Positions 22,300 to 34,911 of a stretch of DNA of 64,000 bases are shown one piece after another. The DNA comes from Balanoglossus misakiensis (lineage: Eukaryota; Hemichordata): contig CM082585.2 of assembly GCA_040954595.2 (NCBI GenBank), positions 9,672,001 to 9,736,000 of the forward strand. Reading direction: 5' to 3'. The position numbers and the translations under genes are program-made. The notes beneath the pieces are model-generated. The model had not been told where the DNA came from. It saw nothing but the letters and a program-made list of their open reading frames with translations, and did not search any database. Position 1 is the first letter of the stretch. Each line of letters begins with the position of its first letter.

Positions 22300-23854
22300 T
22301 AAATCTGTCCTGATAGTTATATGGGTGCATACTACACATGAAAAAGTTGACTGTAACATGAATGAATATATTAAGCTATACACAATAGTCTCACACCCAT
22401 GTATAAGCTAGCTGAGCTTCTGTACTGATTGGAATGACTATTTCTTGGAAGACCGATGTAACCCCACATTCCTGCAGGGGTCACAATTTATATATAAGCA
22501 TTTTAAAAAAAACAACGCCCATCGAACTACAGATATTATCTTAGAGCTGCAAGCAAAGCCGTCTGAGATGTGCGAAAGCTTAATTCTGTACATTGTGTGT
22601 CTGCAAATAGAAAGAAAAATTGCCAAGTCGTGATTTCTAAGCCTGATTAAGCACACGTTTTGCGGAGGGGTTTACATTATTTACTGATGTCTGCCACCCC
22701 TGTGGGTGCATGTATAGCTCCTCGCAATTGAAACACAGCAACGAATGGAAAATCAATAGCAAAGGTCTTCTTGGTATCAATAAGTTATGTACCCTGTACC
22801 AGACGGACTGAACTGTAATGAACCACTGTAAGGCAAATGGCGGACACTGGTAGAGTTTTAATACTGTTCAGAAGGTGATGTGAGGACAGATCAGATAGTC
22901 TGGTCCCTACACATCAGTGTGCCCCAATACTTATTGACTCAGCAAACTCACTGGTTTCTCAAGAAAATAATCCACAATACTTGTAAAGGTATAGGGCTAA
23001 CTCGGAGGAATTTCTAGAAATCCTCAAATTATGTTTGTTAGGGGGCACACCGCTCCACATGATATCAATTCATCATTATTCCCCTGTTGTATTCCTCTCA
23101 TACCACATCGAGGTCCCTATACGTGTACAGCGTCAGAATTGGAATGCCCCCAAGTTCGATTCGGCAGTCCATCTCAGATGAACTAAGCATGGTTCAAAAT
23201 ACCAAATGATCACAGATGACGTACACAGACACTGTCACAAAAAACAGGGATCTGTTCTGTCAACACATAATTTAATCACAAGAATGACAAATGTTACAGA
23301 GAACTCAAAATTGCAACATATCAGCTGAGTTATGTTGAGAAATGTATGTTTTGGTTTGTCAGGAAAAAAATACAGGAAAGTAAGCATTGTATACAAAGCA
23401 GAGATCAGCTATAAAAATATCATAAAGACCGACTAAATCACCTTGTTAATTATACAGTGTTATATGACATGTAAAAATGCCAATTATGCACGAATGCCAA
23501 ATCTTTACATAATAATACCATAAATTAACATATTCAAACCTTATCAATAATATTTAAATTGGACTGAAGCCTAAAGAAGTATTCTAACTGAACAGTCATA
23601 AAGTACACAATTTTATTTAAAGAAAGAAAGTTCACATGTGTCGATCGTTCACAGACAGAGCGCATGCGTTTGTAAATCTATCGCAATCTGTAAAGATTAA
23701 GAAGAAAGGGGTTGGTTACTATACATTTCAACAAATTGAGAGTTGCAAGTATTTGTATCAGGACTTTGGCAGGCTTCATTGTTATAGTCTGAATGCCCAC
23801 TTTTTGTAACAGTGTGCCGACGTTAGGGTGGTATAGTAAAGTAATATATGCGTA

Positions 23855-23885
23855 ATATATATATATATATAATATATATATAATA
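23855..23885. repeat. AT dinucleotide microsatellite
   Basis: Alternating TA run interrupted by AATAT steps, between the intergenic region and the GPCR 3' end. Confidence 0.8.
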
Positions 23886-23946
23886 TTAGAATATGACGCT
23901 TGATGACCAGATGTATTCAGCCGGTCATGACCGCCCTGAACAATGA

Positions 23947-23952
23947 ATTTAT
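23947..23952 (-). terminator. Candidate polyadenylation signal for the GPCR gene
   Basis: TTTATT on the plus strand (AATAAA on minus) about 17 bases past the GPCR stop codon. A more distal signal is equally possible. Confidence 0.25.
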
Positions 23953-23968
23953 TGACATTTTTTAATCA

Positions 23969-25141
23969 CTATGACATTACTCCGGATGTGTCGTTGACAC
24001 TGTTTTGACAGAAGAAAGCCTTGCGCAAGGCCGCACGGAAACTCCGATACTTTATGGCATAGATGATGGGGTTGATGCAAGAATTGCAGTACGCCATGAT
24101 GACAGTAACTTCGTGAACTTTCCAGCTGAACGTGCCGAACAGGTTCATGACGTAGAACACCATGAAATACACCTGGTTGGGTGTCCAGCAGATGACGTAG
24201 GCAAAGAACACCAAACAGAACGTTTTGAAGACGTTTTTGCGGGCGTTCTTTAATGACCCTTGCTGCGCGTGACTTGCGGAATTGCCGTGCGTGTTGGCCG
24301 GGGTGGTGTCGGCCGTCGCGGGGTTCGACGATGGTGGAGGCATGACGTGTGTGTTTAAATTTCGGCTCAAGACCAAAGCGATGTGTGAATACGCAAACGA
24401 CATGAACAGTATGGGCAGCAAATACTGACATGAGAAGACATACACAGATACCGCTGTGCTCGTCAGCTTGGAGATGGACTTGCGGTAGCAAGTTCCACTT
24501 GGCGACACCTCTCTCAAGAAGAGAGCGTACATGGCTATGATGAAAGATGACAACCAGGCAACGGTGATAACCACCCGGACTTTCTTGGCTGTGAAGGTGG
24601 CGATGTATCGCAGGGGGTAGACGATGGCAAAGTACCTCTCGAATGTCAACGCAAGGAGGCTGTAGGTGGACGCCGTGAAGCACGCCCAGAGCAGGTATCT
24701 GGACTTCCAGAAGCGGCAAAGGAGCTGCCCGCCGAGACCCCGGTAACTCGCTGGCTCAACAAAGTGGTTGACGATGATCAAGAACGATGCCAGTGAATCG
24801 ACCACCGCCTGGTTGAACACGAAGGCATTGGCGATGGTCTGCAGAGTCTTGACGCGGTAGATGACAAAACAGACTAGCAGGTTGTCCACCATGCCGATCA
24901 GGGATATGGACAGGATGATTTTCTGGAAAGTGTCGCCAAATATGTACGTACCGCCACCTGAAGCAGTAACATTCGAGTCCCCCTGTAAAACGCTGCCGTT
25001 TGACACCGCATTCATTTCGTTGCAATCAGTTGATGGTGAAGCCACTGCCCATGTGAATAAAAGCCAAAAAGACAGAAGTCGGATTGGTGCAAAAAAAAGC
25101 CAAAGAGAATTATACTTGATCATAAAACTCTTTGGACCCAA
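23969..25141 (-). CDS. Class A (rhodopsin-family) G-protein-coupled receptor, single exon
   Basis: 390 residues, uninterrupted. Seven-helix landmarks are all present: N87 in TM1 (GMVDNLLV), D115 in TM2 (NQAVVDSLAS), C142 before TM3 and C218 in loop 2 for the conserved disulfide, ERY 168-170 in place of DRY, W196 in TM4, P243 in TM5, CWTP 318-321 in TM6 and NPIIY 357-361 in TM7. The N-terminus holds N-glycosylation sites N48 (NGS) and N57 (NVT), and a hydrophobic stretch around 13-35 that may be a signal peptide; Met7 is an alternative start. Loop 3 (about 255-306) is long and rich in P, T, S and N. FRAALRKAFFC forms helix 8 with a possible palmitoylated Cys. The pattern fits neuropeptide-type receptors; the ligand is unknown. 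The coding GC content is higher than in the flanks. Confidence 0.9.
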   Translation of the reverse strand: MGPKSFMIKYNSLWLFFAPIRLLSFWLLFTWAVASPSTDCNEMNAVSNGSVLQGDSNVTASGGGTYIFGDTFQKIILSISLIGMVDNLLVCFVIYRVKTLQTIANAFVFNQAVVDSLASFLIIVNHFVEPASYRGLGGQLLCRFWKSRYLLWACFTASTYSLLALTFERYFAIVYPLRYIATFTAKKVRVVITVAWLSSFIIAMYALFLREVSPSGTCYRKSISKLTSTAVSVYVFSCQYLLPILFMSFAYSHIALVLSRNLNTHVMPPPSSNPATADTTPANTHGNSASHAQQGSLKNARKNVFKTFCLVFFAYVICWTPNQVYFMVFYVMNLFGTFSWKVHEVTVIMAYCNSCINPIIYAIKYRSFRAALRKAFFCQNSVNDTSGVMS

Positions 25142-26725
25142 TGCTATGAAAATCTTGACGAGAAAGGATTTATATTAAAGAGTGTATACATTGTCTTTTC
25201 CATCATTATTAGTTCTGTCATGAGTTATCATGAAGTATGCTGAGCCGAAGTTGCCGAATAAAAAAACACAATTGACACAATTAAAACTAAGTAAAACAAT
25301 TATGGGTGTACTAGAAATCGATTAGGACTTACCACAATCCCTGTTGAAATGTGGAATATGTTTAGCTCTATGAGAGGATTGTAAGAAGAGGGTCCCTGGC
25401 CAAATGAGAAAAAAACACTGGGAATATAAAATAAAGGGCTACATAGTGGAGTAAATATATGATAAACAGTCTGTTTTGTGCAGGCTTAGATGATAGGATG
25501 CCTATAGGGTATTCCTATTTTAAGGTTCATTTTTCAAATTTGAAAGTAGTTGAACTCGTGGAAACTCCCATTTCCTGGCGCTGTGCATTGTTGGTTTTAA
25601 TGACCCGCTAGTGATATCCGCTCTTATATGTACTGTTTTGTTGGAAGTTAGCGATGACGAGACATTAAAATTAGTGTGTGAAAATTAAGGATGTGTGATG
25701 TCTGAAAATTTTCAAATGCTGCTGTTCGTGTTGCCATGGTGAAATTGCCTCGAGCGTTAGTATTCGGATTTGCGATTCAATCGTGTTCTGCCACGAAGTC
25801 GCGAGAAATTCACAGGATGTGCGTCCAGCACAGTGAGAGCTATAAGCTTACTTATGTGCAAACAGGAGGTAGATTGTAGTGATGTGTTGGTGGTCAGAGA
25901 TGTGAATGTTTCCATCTGTGGTTTTTAAGGAATGATACTGAGGCAACACTGTTTCAGTGACAAATTTACCATGTAAGTTGTAAACATTCATTGACATTGC
26001 AGCGGTAACATCTACAGGCAAAAAAAGAAATTGAAACTGCTAGCTGCTTATAAAGAAAGAGGTAATGCATAGTGAAATCGCGTGCAATGTTACACGTATT
26101 CCAAATGATGTCCATCTGATATGAATCTGATATGATGTATCAGAGATCATGTTATCTCGTCAGTGTTGTGTTTAGAGGTGAATTTCAGTATGGGGCTAGA
26201 ATTTCAGCCTGGGGGAAAATCTTTGTTTGTCGTTGTTAATAATAGTAGTCAATGTTGAACTTCAAAATATTAATATTCATTAGTACTTTTAAGATAACCC
26301 ATCTGTGGCACAGTAGAAAATTACCAAAAAATGAATACTGGTACAAAGATACACATATACATTTGTGCACTTAATCACAAGCAACAGATGCATAACTTGC
26401 AATATGTAGAAATCTCTTAACCTGTCCAGCTCATGTGGTCCAGTAATCCAATTCTGAAGTCGTAAACAATATGTGCCACTTAATGCAATTACATAAATGG
26501 CAGCTATACTGATAAAACTTAAAATTACAACACACAAAAAATATAAAAACCATTAGCATAACATTACAATATTACAATATTATCCCCACCTACAAAAAGA
26601 TTACATTTGTTGTACAGATAAAAAGGACAATGGCTGCATAGACAAAAATTAAACACATTCTGGTACCAATAAATAAAGTAATATTATGTATCAGTTTCTC
26701 TAAAAATTTATAAATCTTGATTTTT
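25142..26725. other. Intergenic region between the GPCR and guanylate cyclase A
   Basis: Upstream of the GPCR and downstream of cyclase A, both on the minus strand. No exon is supported. It carries an X-box-like site at 25730-25743, and the left part presumably holds the GPCR promoter and any 5' UTR exon. Confidence 0.5.
25730..25743 (-). promoter_or_regulatory. X-box-like site (TTCACCATGGCAAC on minus strand)
   Basis: One mismatch to GTNRCC-N2-RGYAAC, with a perfect right half. It lies about 590 bases upstream of the GPCR start codon. Confidence 0.3.
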
Positions 26726-29700
26726 CTAGTCTTCTAATAGCCAGTATGTTGTAACAAGGCCCTTTCCCTGGAAAAGTAAAAATAAATGAGTGAAAAGGTA
26801 TCTTCTTCCACTGCATTGATTCCTCATCATGTGAATGGTGTGCGGTTTTGTAAACATCTGATAACAGATGAATTTATTTTCAAGCATGCACACAGAGTAA
26901 ACATGTCTTTATCAATTGGATTTGTTAAAGAGCAACCGATAGTTCCATTGTCATGGAAACGCTTACCTTCACATCGACTTCTCCGCGACTTTCTACCCTG
27001 AATCCCCCGATTGTCTCCAGAATTTCGGCTGTTTTTGAACTGATGTGGATCTTCTGTGCTAAAGAAGGGAAACGAAGGCATGTGAAAAGAGAGTCTGACC
27101 ACAATATCTACTTACTGGAGTTCCTGCAGTTCAGTGTTTCTAATTATTTGAAGCACAACACATTTGATGGCCTGTAGATGTTACCATACTCTAAAGCTTA
27201 CTCGTGTTTGTTCGACTGAAATGACACTTGTGTAAATGGTGCTAACAAACAGTGGTGCTTTCATTTTGTTGCAAACATCACATGAAACCTCATTATCTTT
27301 CATTATATTCACATTTTGCAAAATGCTGGGTGCTTGGCATTTATATTCCTTCAGACAATATCTTGAAATTATGACAGGACCATGGTGTGTTAGTAAATTA
27401 GGCAGCAGTAGAAGTATCACCAATAGCTGTAGACATTAAAGCATGCATACCCATTCCAGTGGATTCCATTCTGGACGCGGTGTTGACAGTGTCACCAAAC
27501 AGGCAGTAGCGCGGCATTTTCAGTCCGACAACCCCGGCCACAACTGGCCCTGAAAAAATAAAACGAGAAATAAACACCACATTGCAACTATTGGTGACTA
27601 AACTTGACTTTGGAGAATATGGCCTTGAATGGAACACAACATGTTTACAAAAATGATTCTTTTTAACTTTGTATCATGCCGTCAAAAAACGGACGCACAG
27701 TTGTTCATCCAAGGATAAAAAAAACTTTAATTGGCAGTTTACAGTAAATAACCTAAATGTAATGAGAATAGTAAAGCAAGTACTATATTTGATCAAAAAA
27801 AGTGATTGAATGACCCCCGAGAAAGTAACATCCTTCCATTGTTGAATTCCTGAATTGCTTTTGTCGTTTAAATGCGTCAATTTTCTTTTCTTCACTTTAC
27901 CGGAATGTATTCCAATGCGCATTTTCAGTGTTTCATTCGGTCGATGGCGTATCTGGAATGACTGAACAGCTTTCAGTAGTGTCAATGCCATTCGAGCAAT
28001 TTCCCGTGCGTGCCGAGTGCCGTTTCTAATTGGTAGTCCAGACACCACCATGTAGGCGTCTCCGATGGTTTCGACCTGATGAAGCAAACAGTATGAACTT
28101 TAATTTATTCATAGAAACAAAGAAAAAAATGGTGGGAAATCTCCCATATTTCATATATGCTTAGCCCTGACCCATTGTCTGAGCCAACGGAGTATAATCT
28201 TAGTGTCCCTGAGCGAAAGAATGAAAGTTTCAGTCGCTTGTTGGCGGGCTTTGTCATCGTCTCTCATGTGCAGAATTTGGGCAGATGGTGCAGAGCATGA
28301 AAAATCTTTCATTCGACAACTGTTTTAAATTGGAGGTTGAATTATGGAAGGTTCTCCGTGGCTTATACTGTAGATCTTGTGGTTTCACACAAATGCTGTC
28401 CGGAAACCACATTGGATTATATGGCCTCACAAATTGACATGCATATGTTGATCATGGGATATTGTCCTATATATAGTTGTTGAAGAATATGCAATCTTTG
28501 TCCTCCTTAATGACACTTTTCGGTAAAACAAGTTTGTTAATAGGGGGTGTGCTTCATACCTTGTAGACGTCAAAATCATCAATAATGTCATCGAAGCAGG
28601 TGTACAGATCGTTTAGGAAATCCACGATCTGTAGAGGGGTGCTGCTTGCAGAGAGGGCAGTAAAGCCAACAATATCACTGAAGAAAATGGTGACTTTGTC
28701 AAATGCCTCAGCTGCTACTGCTGTTCCATGCTTCAGCTGTTCAGCAACAGGCCTTTACAAGAAAAAAAAAAGAAAACTGTCAACACGTCAACCTCAAATC
28801 ATGTTGTCTCACTGTATAGGTTCTTACTTAAAATAGCTTCTTACATTAACACATTACTATAGAGCATAGTCTTACAGGATATCTTAATTGGTACACAATA
28901 TTAGGGCCATGCCGTTTGCCGTTTGAATGAGCCCATCACAAACAACTGTACAGTTATCATGGCCCAAAATATTTCATCAAAAGTTGTCAGTCACCTTGGT
29001 AACAGTTGCTCCAACAACTGTTCAGATTTCTTCTTCTCGTCCACAAGTTGCGTTGTTCTTTCGGCAACTATGCCTTCAAGGTTCGTTGCATATTGTTCCA
29101 TTCTCGACAGCAAATTATCCAGAATGTTACCAATGTTTCTGTAACAGGAACAAACCTGGATATCATCCTTAACCAATACCCCTGATTCACAAGACAATAC
29201 TGTGACAACAGTGTCTGAACATGCATTCATTTGAAACATTGACTTACCCATGCTTTTTATTAATGGAGCGCATCACACTGAGCAACTTGGTAAAGTCGGG
29301 TCTGTCATCTGGGTCTTCTGCCCAACACTCGACGATCAAGGAAAGAAAATCATCTGAAGTACTTGTTTCTGGCAGTTGAGGGCGAAAGACTGGATTTTCT
29401 TTCGCTTTAACCCTCTTAATGATATCTAGAGAAATTACCAGGCATAAGTATGAGCCATGTTTGTACGATTACAAGAACATAAGAAATTTGAAATCATGCT
29501 TTGCATTAACATAATATGTTTGTGCTCTTGTAGGTGACTTAAAAGAAATGTTGCAGGTACATTTTATCTGTGCAGATATATTTACTTTACCTTCCGGTTG
29601 CAAATTAGCTGAAAGCCAACTTTCGAAAGGTTCACCTCGTGTCCGTATCTCATGCAGTATTATTCCGAAGCTGTACACATCACCTTTCTGTGTTCCATCT

Positions 29701-32700
29701 GATGAAACCTCCCCTCGCAACAATTCAGGAGCCCTCCAAAACATATCTTTGAAATAAAAATGATATAAGAGATCCATGGGCAAAAATCATCCATGTCAAA
29801 TCATGTGTAAGCTTATACTGCATTCTGATCGTCATGAATGACATCCATGGATGTTGCTATATTGTCATAATCACCCAAATCAAACTTTCATTATCGTCAA
29901 CTGAATTTGCTCAGACGAAGTTTGTAATATACATTATGTACCACAAGGAGCATGTGACTGCATGCTCAAATTGTGTTCATATTAAATTGCACTTACTGTA
30001 GTAATCTGCGAAATTTTCGCCATCACCCTCATTCACCTTGGTACGCCATGCGCGCACGCCAAAATCAGACAGTTTGAGAACAAACCGACCATCGACGAGG
30101 CAGTTGGACGACTTAAGGTTGCCGTGGTATTTTAGGAACGAACCGTGTATGAAATCCATCCCCTGATTAGACACAAGAAAAGAGCTCTGGTAAATTTGGA
30201 GCAAAGAAATCACTAATAACAGCCAACTACAGACCATAGCTGCAATGTAATGTTTACTTAAATGATTATTTTTGATTAGGTTACATGGATATGTCTCACC
30301 TTAACAATATCAAATGCCAAGGAGTAACGGAACATCCAATCAAGTTTAATAGAATCATTCGCAAGGATATCCTGGAAAGAACATATAAACAGAAATATAT
30401 ATTCAAGAATTAAGAGAAAATGTTTCATCAAACACACTCACACATATACTTAACAGTGTTTCCATACATAATACATAATACATACATACATACATACATA
30501 CATACATACATACATACATACATACATACATACATACATACATACATACATACATACATACATAATCTTTGAGATACACTGTTACCTATGCATAAACTCA
30601 TATTGTAGACACAATATCATTCACCCACTATGAAGTAGAAATGACTATTTTTTACTTACCTGCAGACTTCCTTTTCTGCAGTACTCAACAACGAAACACG
30701 GTCTTCGTGGATCAATGCAGGCACCGATAAAACGGACAAGATTAGGGTGACTGACATCGCGGAGCTAGAAAAGAAAACAAATAATTAAACTCTATGCCTC
30801 CATAAATAAACCTGTATGCAAAATCAACGAGCCCCTGTGCGACCTGCCTTGAATAATTATCGTGAAGAGGGCCAGTTTTTGACGTATTTTTAAATCAAAA
30901 TCTGAGAGAGAGAACTTACTTTGTTCAGTTCAATCAGAGTGGCCTGAGTTAAAATGATTTTGACCTCAATAGGTTTAATGGCACATCTTACGCCCTGCAG
31001 AGAAAGGGATTGGATACACTGATGATGTATATTTATGACATAGTGAACTCTATAATCTGAATCCTGCCAAATAACACCATAGAATTTTGCTCCCTGAGCC
31101 TGTTAGTAAACATGTATTCAGTTGGATTTCTGTGGGTGTTAACTGTATCACTGCGGAACTATGTGGAGAGAGTGTCTTTCAAAAATATTAAGTCTAGCAG
31201 AATTTATATGTTTACAAGAAAACCCCACACAAAATGTATTTGTGTATGCTCCAACTGCCTAAGGCCATTGATATAGATAAGAATGTTACTCTACGGCCCG
31301 CGTGCGTTTCCCCATTGCGTCATTGGTGGTTGTATTTCACTCAAAAGCCAGTAAATAAAGACTTGGCTGCTTTTAGAAGATTGCTATGAAATTGCCATCG
31401 GGAAATATTACAAGGACAATTATGTTATTGAAGAAGTACGTAATATTAACACAGGGAAGAAATTTTATCCTGTTCTCCTCCAAGTAAGGCCTAGGGGATT
31501 TTGTTTGCATGATGTGTTTTGGTGACGTATAAGATCCATTAAAATCCATCAACTTGCATAGTTATGGGCTGACGTATTCAAGATGCAAAGCTTGAACATC
31601 CGCCACCATAAAAAAACTACACAGTGCCCGATGGCTCTGTTTTCAAATAAAGTTGTAGCTGCTGGTAGTTACCTGATAGACGGCAACTTTTGTGAAAACT
31701 TGGTCCTCATTTACACTATTCTTCAATGAAGGGTAGGAGATCTGAGAATATAACAAACGCAAAAAAGTAATGTTTTCAGCAAGTACTATGTTGGCCAGTG
31801 TTCATGATGAGTTTTAGCCACATTACAGCTAAAGGTCTTCAAATGGTCAGGTTCTATCCATTTCTCTTAAGGAGATACCAATTGCCATATTTCGGTATGA
31901 CCTAGGAGCTTTAATACACGTAACTAATAGTCACTGTAACTTATGGTACAATGTAATAACCAGTGGATTACTCACCATACAAGAAGCGCTTAATGCAGGG
32001 TACTGTTCAAAGAGAAGGTCATCATAGTTGATCTTCCAAAGCATTTGGGTTATTTGTTTCTGTAGCTTGAAACGACTGTAAAAGGGATTTGTGGAAATTT
32101 ACCTATTTGAGTGTATGTGTTCTATTTCATATTTTATTAACCATTCACGCCCAGGGTTGTCCAGTTCAGACAACCTGATCAAAACCAGAATTGCTAAGTC
32201 AATGCAAGTTTATGCAACAACAAAAAGAGTACTCAGCCAATCAGTTGGTTGGACTCAGACGAACATTTCAAAATCTTGATTTCAGCTGCACACCAAAATT
32301 TTGATCACAGCCCTCGTAAACCAAGAGAATACTTGCACTCACCGATACAACACTGTTGATGTGATAATGAGGACTAGCAATATAATGCATATGACACTTA
32401 TTAATGTTATCATCACGTCCGTGTTCACTAGAGAGACAAAAAAGAAAGAAAATTGAACTGACCATATTGTGGAAGCATCTCAGAACTTCAGAGCAATAAA
32501 GTAAAGAAGACACTTAGTGCAAAAAGACACAGAATTTTCTCAATGATGTAAAGTCTCAGACAACGTTGGCTGGTTCAGTGCGAATTGTTCAGCGTTGACT
32601 TTCTTCAGCAAGTGGTTGGGTAATACATGTACTAGTGTAAATGCCATTACCTGTAGCTAAACAGAGTTCTCCAAGAAATCCACAAAGAGGAGTGTCTAAC

Positions 32701-34911
32701 GGTGGTCCGATCGCCTCTGCGGGCCACTGAATGTCAACCCCAGGAACAAATTCAAGAACCTTTGTATGGCCGTAGTACTTTCCTACAATGACCATCTGGG
32801 CATGAAGGACAACATATGATAGGTGACATCATTCATTAAATAGTGGGCACAAACAGTACTGAAACATGTCTTACAATGATAAATAAATAGAAAATTGTTG
32901 TGTGATTAGGATAAGCGATTAGTGAAGTAGACACAGCTTTCATCAACTTGAATATCACTGACCTCGTTGTCTTCATCGGCAGGCAATGTGTCAACCATCA
33001 TGAAATCTGAATCCATGTCACCATTGTCGTCCATACTCATGCTGAGTGCGCCTGAAAGGGAATCATTTTTGTCAGAAAATCTTGTATGATGTGAGGCCTG
33101 TTAAATTATCTTACACCTTACACCTCCACCTCTGCTACGATTTAAAGTCGCGGTTGTGCCATATAACAAGAAATAGTTCTTACCCGGTAGGTGTTCGCGA
33201 CCATACAGTCTTCTCGCTATGGTGTGTCCATCATAGGCACTTCCATTCTCTCTTATTGTCTCCGCCAGTGCAAACACATATAAGAAAAGAGCATCATGTA
33301 CCATGGCCATGGTCAGTGGTATCTGAAATAATCCAAGTGAAAAAATGAATTTATTGTCTGCATCTGAATTAAATAACAATTAAAATGCAGGACTGTCATA
33401 AACTCGAAATAGTATGGTGGTATTTGCCAAGCGATCTACCTGTAAAAGTTTAGAAAACTTTCTTTTATTAAATCGCGACTTGGAACATGCGATGCCAAAC
33501 TCGTACATTTTGTTCCAAATTACTTACACCCCCATTTCTTATTATTGATACCCCATGAATGTTATCTAATCGACATACCTCATCATAAGTTTCATTGATC
33601 GCTGCAAGACGCTTTGTTGCTTCTACGGTAAAGTTAAGGTATGCCTCCGTGACTGGTTTCAGTTTGGTTAGCAAGAAGAGTGCCTGTAATAAGACATACA
33701 TGTTTTTCTAGACTACAATTTACTTCTGTAGAAAGGCAATTAATGAACAAAGCAACTACAAACCGTCGAATATCATAGTACGCAACATGAAAAATATATT
33801 TACTTATAAATATTTACTCACCGAAAAGCCTTCTTTTGCCATGGCATCTTCTATTTCATCTTCCCCCAACTTCCAATTGTATCTACTGAGCCCACTGCTG
33901 CTTTCAAACACTGGGGCAAAGAAGGCATGTTCTCCATCTATGAGACCCAGTTTAGACGCAGCGACCATGGCCAACCGTACAGAACTTCTGCTCAGGCAAA
34001 GTACAATAACTGCAAGGGACAAAAACTGCTCTGAACATATTTTTTGAGTAAGTAAAATCTGTGATGGAAAGTGAAAACTAATTGGCAAGTCGAGTGGTTT
34101 TATCTGTTTAGCAGATGTATTGTAATTCAGACTTGCCTTCATAAAACCTTGTGTTTCTAAACCAGGTACATTTTCATATTTGCTAATTGCTCAAACACAG
34201 AGTAACCTCTGGGTGTACAGGGGAAAAAGTTAAGAGACAATCAAAAGCATAATCAAAGTAACAGGACATACTTCTTGATACCTTGACCGCATCTTTCATT
34301 GCAGCTTCGATATTTTTGTAAGTGGTACTTATGGTCGCATAGAATGCTATGGTTATATTTCCACTGTCTGCGGCCGCTCTTATGCCATCCGCAAACAACG
34401 TGCTTGAATCAGAAGAGATGATGCTGAATCTCTTCCAGGAGAAGGCCTCGCAGACCGCCCGGAAGAAACCACCCATTTTGTATTGCGAGCCGTAAGTTCT
34501 GATGAGCGTCGGGAATTCCGTCTTGTCCATCATCTCGACGCCGGTGCAGAGACCGGTGAAGGAGGGCAGATTGTAGTAAGCAGCCAGTCGGGCGGTGTGG
34601 CGGCAGACGGTGGAGCAGATAGGTCCGATGAAAGCTGAGTAGTTATTGTGCATCAGCGCGCCCACAAGGGTACCCAGTGTATGTGTCGGTTCGCACCGTG
34701 TGTCCAACACTTCAAACGTAAGGTTATATCCCGGCGGCATCAGACCGGGCTGCGACCTAATGTTGTCCAGCGCAAGTTCGTTCATGACTTGAATCGACTC
34801 ATCATACCGTGTAGGATGCAACAAAAGTAATTTCAACTCTTCTCCAAGAACATCGTTTTGAAGCGGCGAAAGGATGAACAAGAATGACAAAAGTTTCGTC
34901 GAGAGCTCCAT
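26726..34911 (-). CDS. Receptor guanylate cyclase A (natriuretic-peptide-receptor type)
   Basis: Twenty-one coding exons, all with GT/AG sites, total 3057 nt, 1018 residues: 34911-34272, 34009-33822, 33683-33579, 33322-33184, 33051-32963, 32795-32651, 32427-32343, 32075-31976, 31741-31673, 30994-30920, 30764-30660, 30371-30300, 30162-29997, 29746-29591, 29425-29248, 29138-28995, 28752-28560, 28075-27901, 27549-27451, 27058-26967, 26767-26726. Domains: signal peptide 1-23; ligand-binding domain to about 435 with a likely C73-C99 disulfide; membrane helix 440-460; pseudokinase domain (AIK lysine K527, HGN at 617-619 where active kinases have HRD, DFG 637-639, WRAPELL); coiled linker 771-819; cyclase domain 820-975. 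Metal aspartates D845 and D889, GTP-selecting E885 and C957, and catalytic N964 and R968 are intact, so it should make cGMP at the plasma membrane after ligand binding. The ligand is unknown. It is the tandem duplicate of the gene to its right. Confidence 0.93.
30476..30563. repeat. (CATA)n microsatellite in intron 11 of cyclase A
   Basis: About 21 uninterrupted CATA units with an imperfect left edge. A short relic of the same motif lies in the equivalent intron of the paralogue near 42783-42803. Confidence 0.95.

Larger units (their letters stand above)
18212..23968. other. MINDY-4B-like 3' UTR and intergenic region
   Basis: The first 600 bases are probably 3' UTR, ending near an AATAAA at 18783-18788. 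The rest is AT-rich and without recognisable exons. It contains a 157-codon minus-strand frame (21242-21715), a 29-bp duplication (20540-20597), an inverted-repeat element (22098-22263), a G19 tract (22281-22299) and an AT dinucleotide run (about 23855-23885). Confidence 0.5.

Noticed and set aside
23949-24719. 256-codon minus-strand frame overlapping the GPCR
   Set aside because: Shadow frame of the receptor gene; rich in His, Leu and Arg with no domain, whereas the other frame carries all seven-helix motifs.
27398-27637. Read-through of cyclase A exon 19 into [18 protein letters not shown]-like residues and a stop
   Set aside because: This is intron sequence after the GTATGC donor. The proper continuation ([17 protein letters not shown]) is found at 27058-26967 in the correct phase and matches the paralogue.
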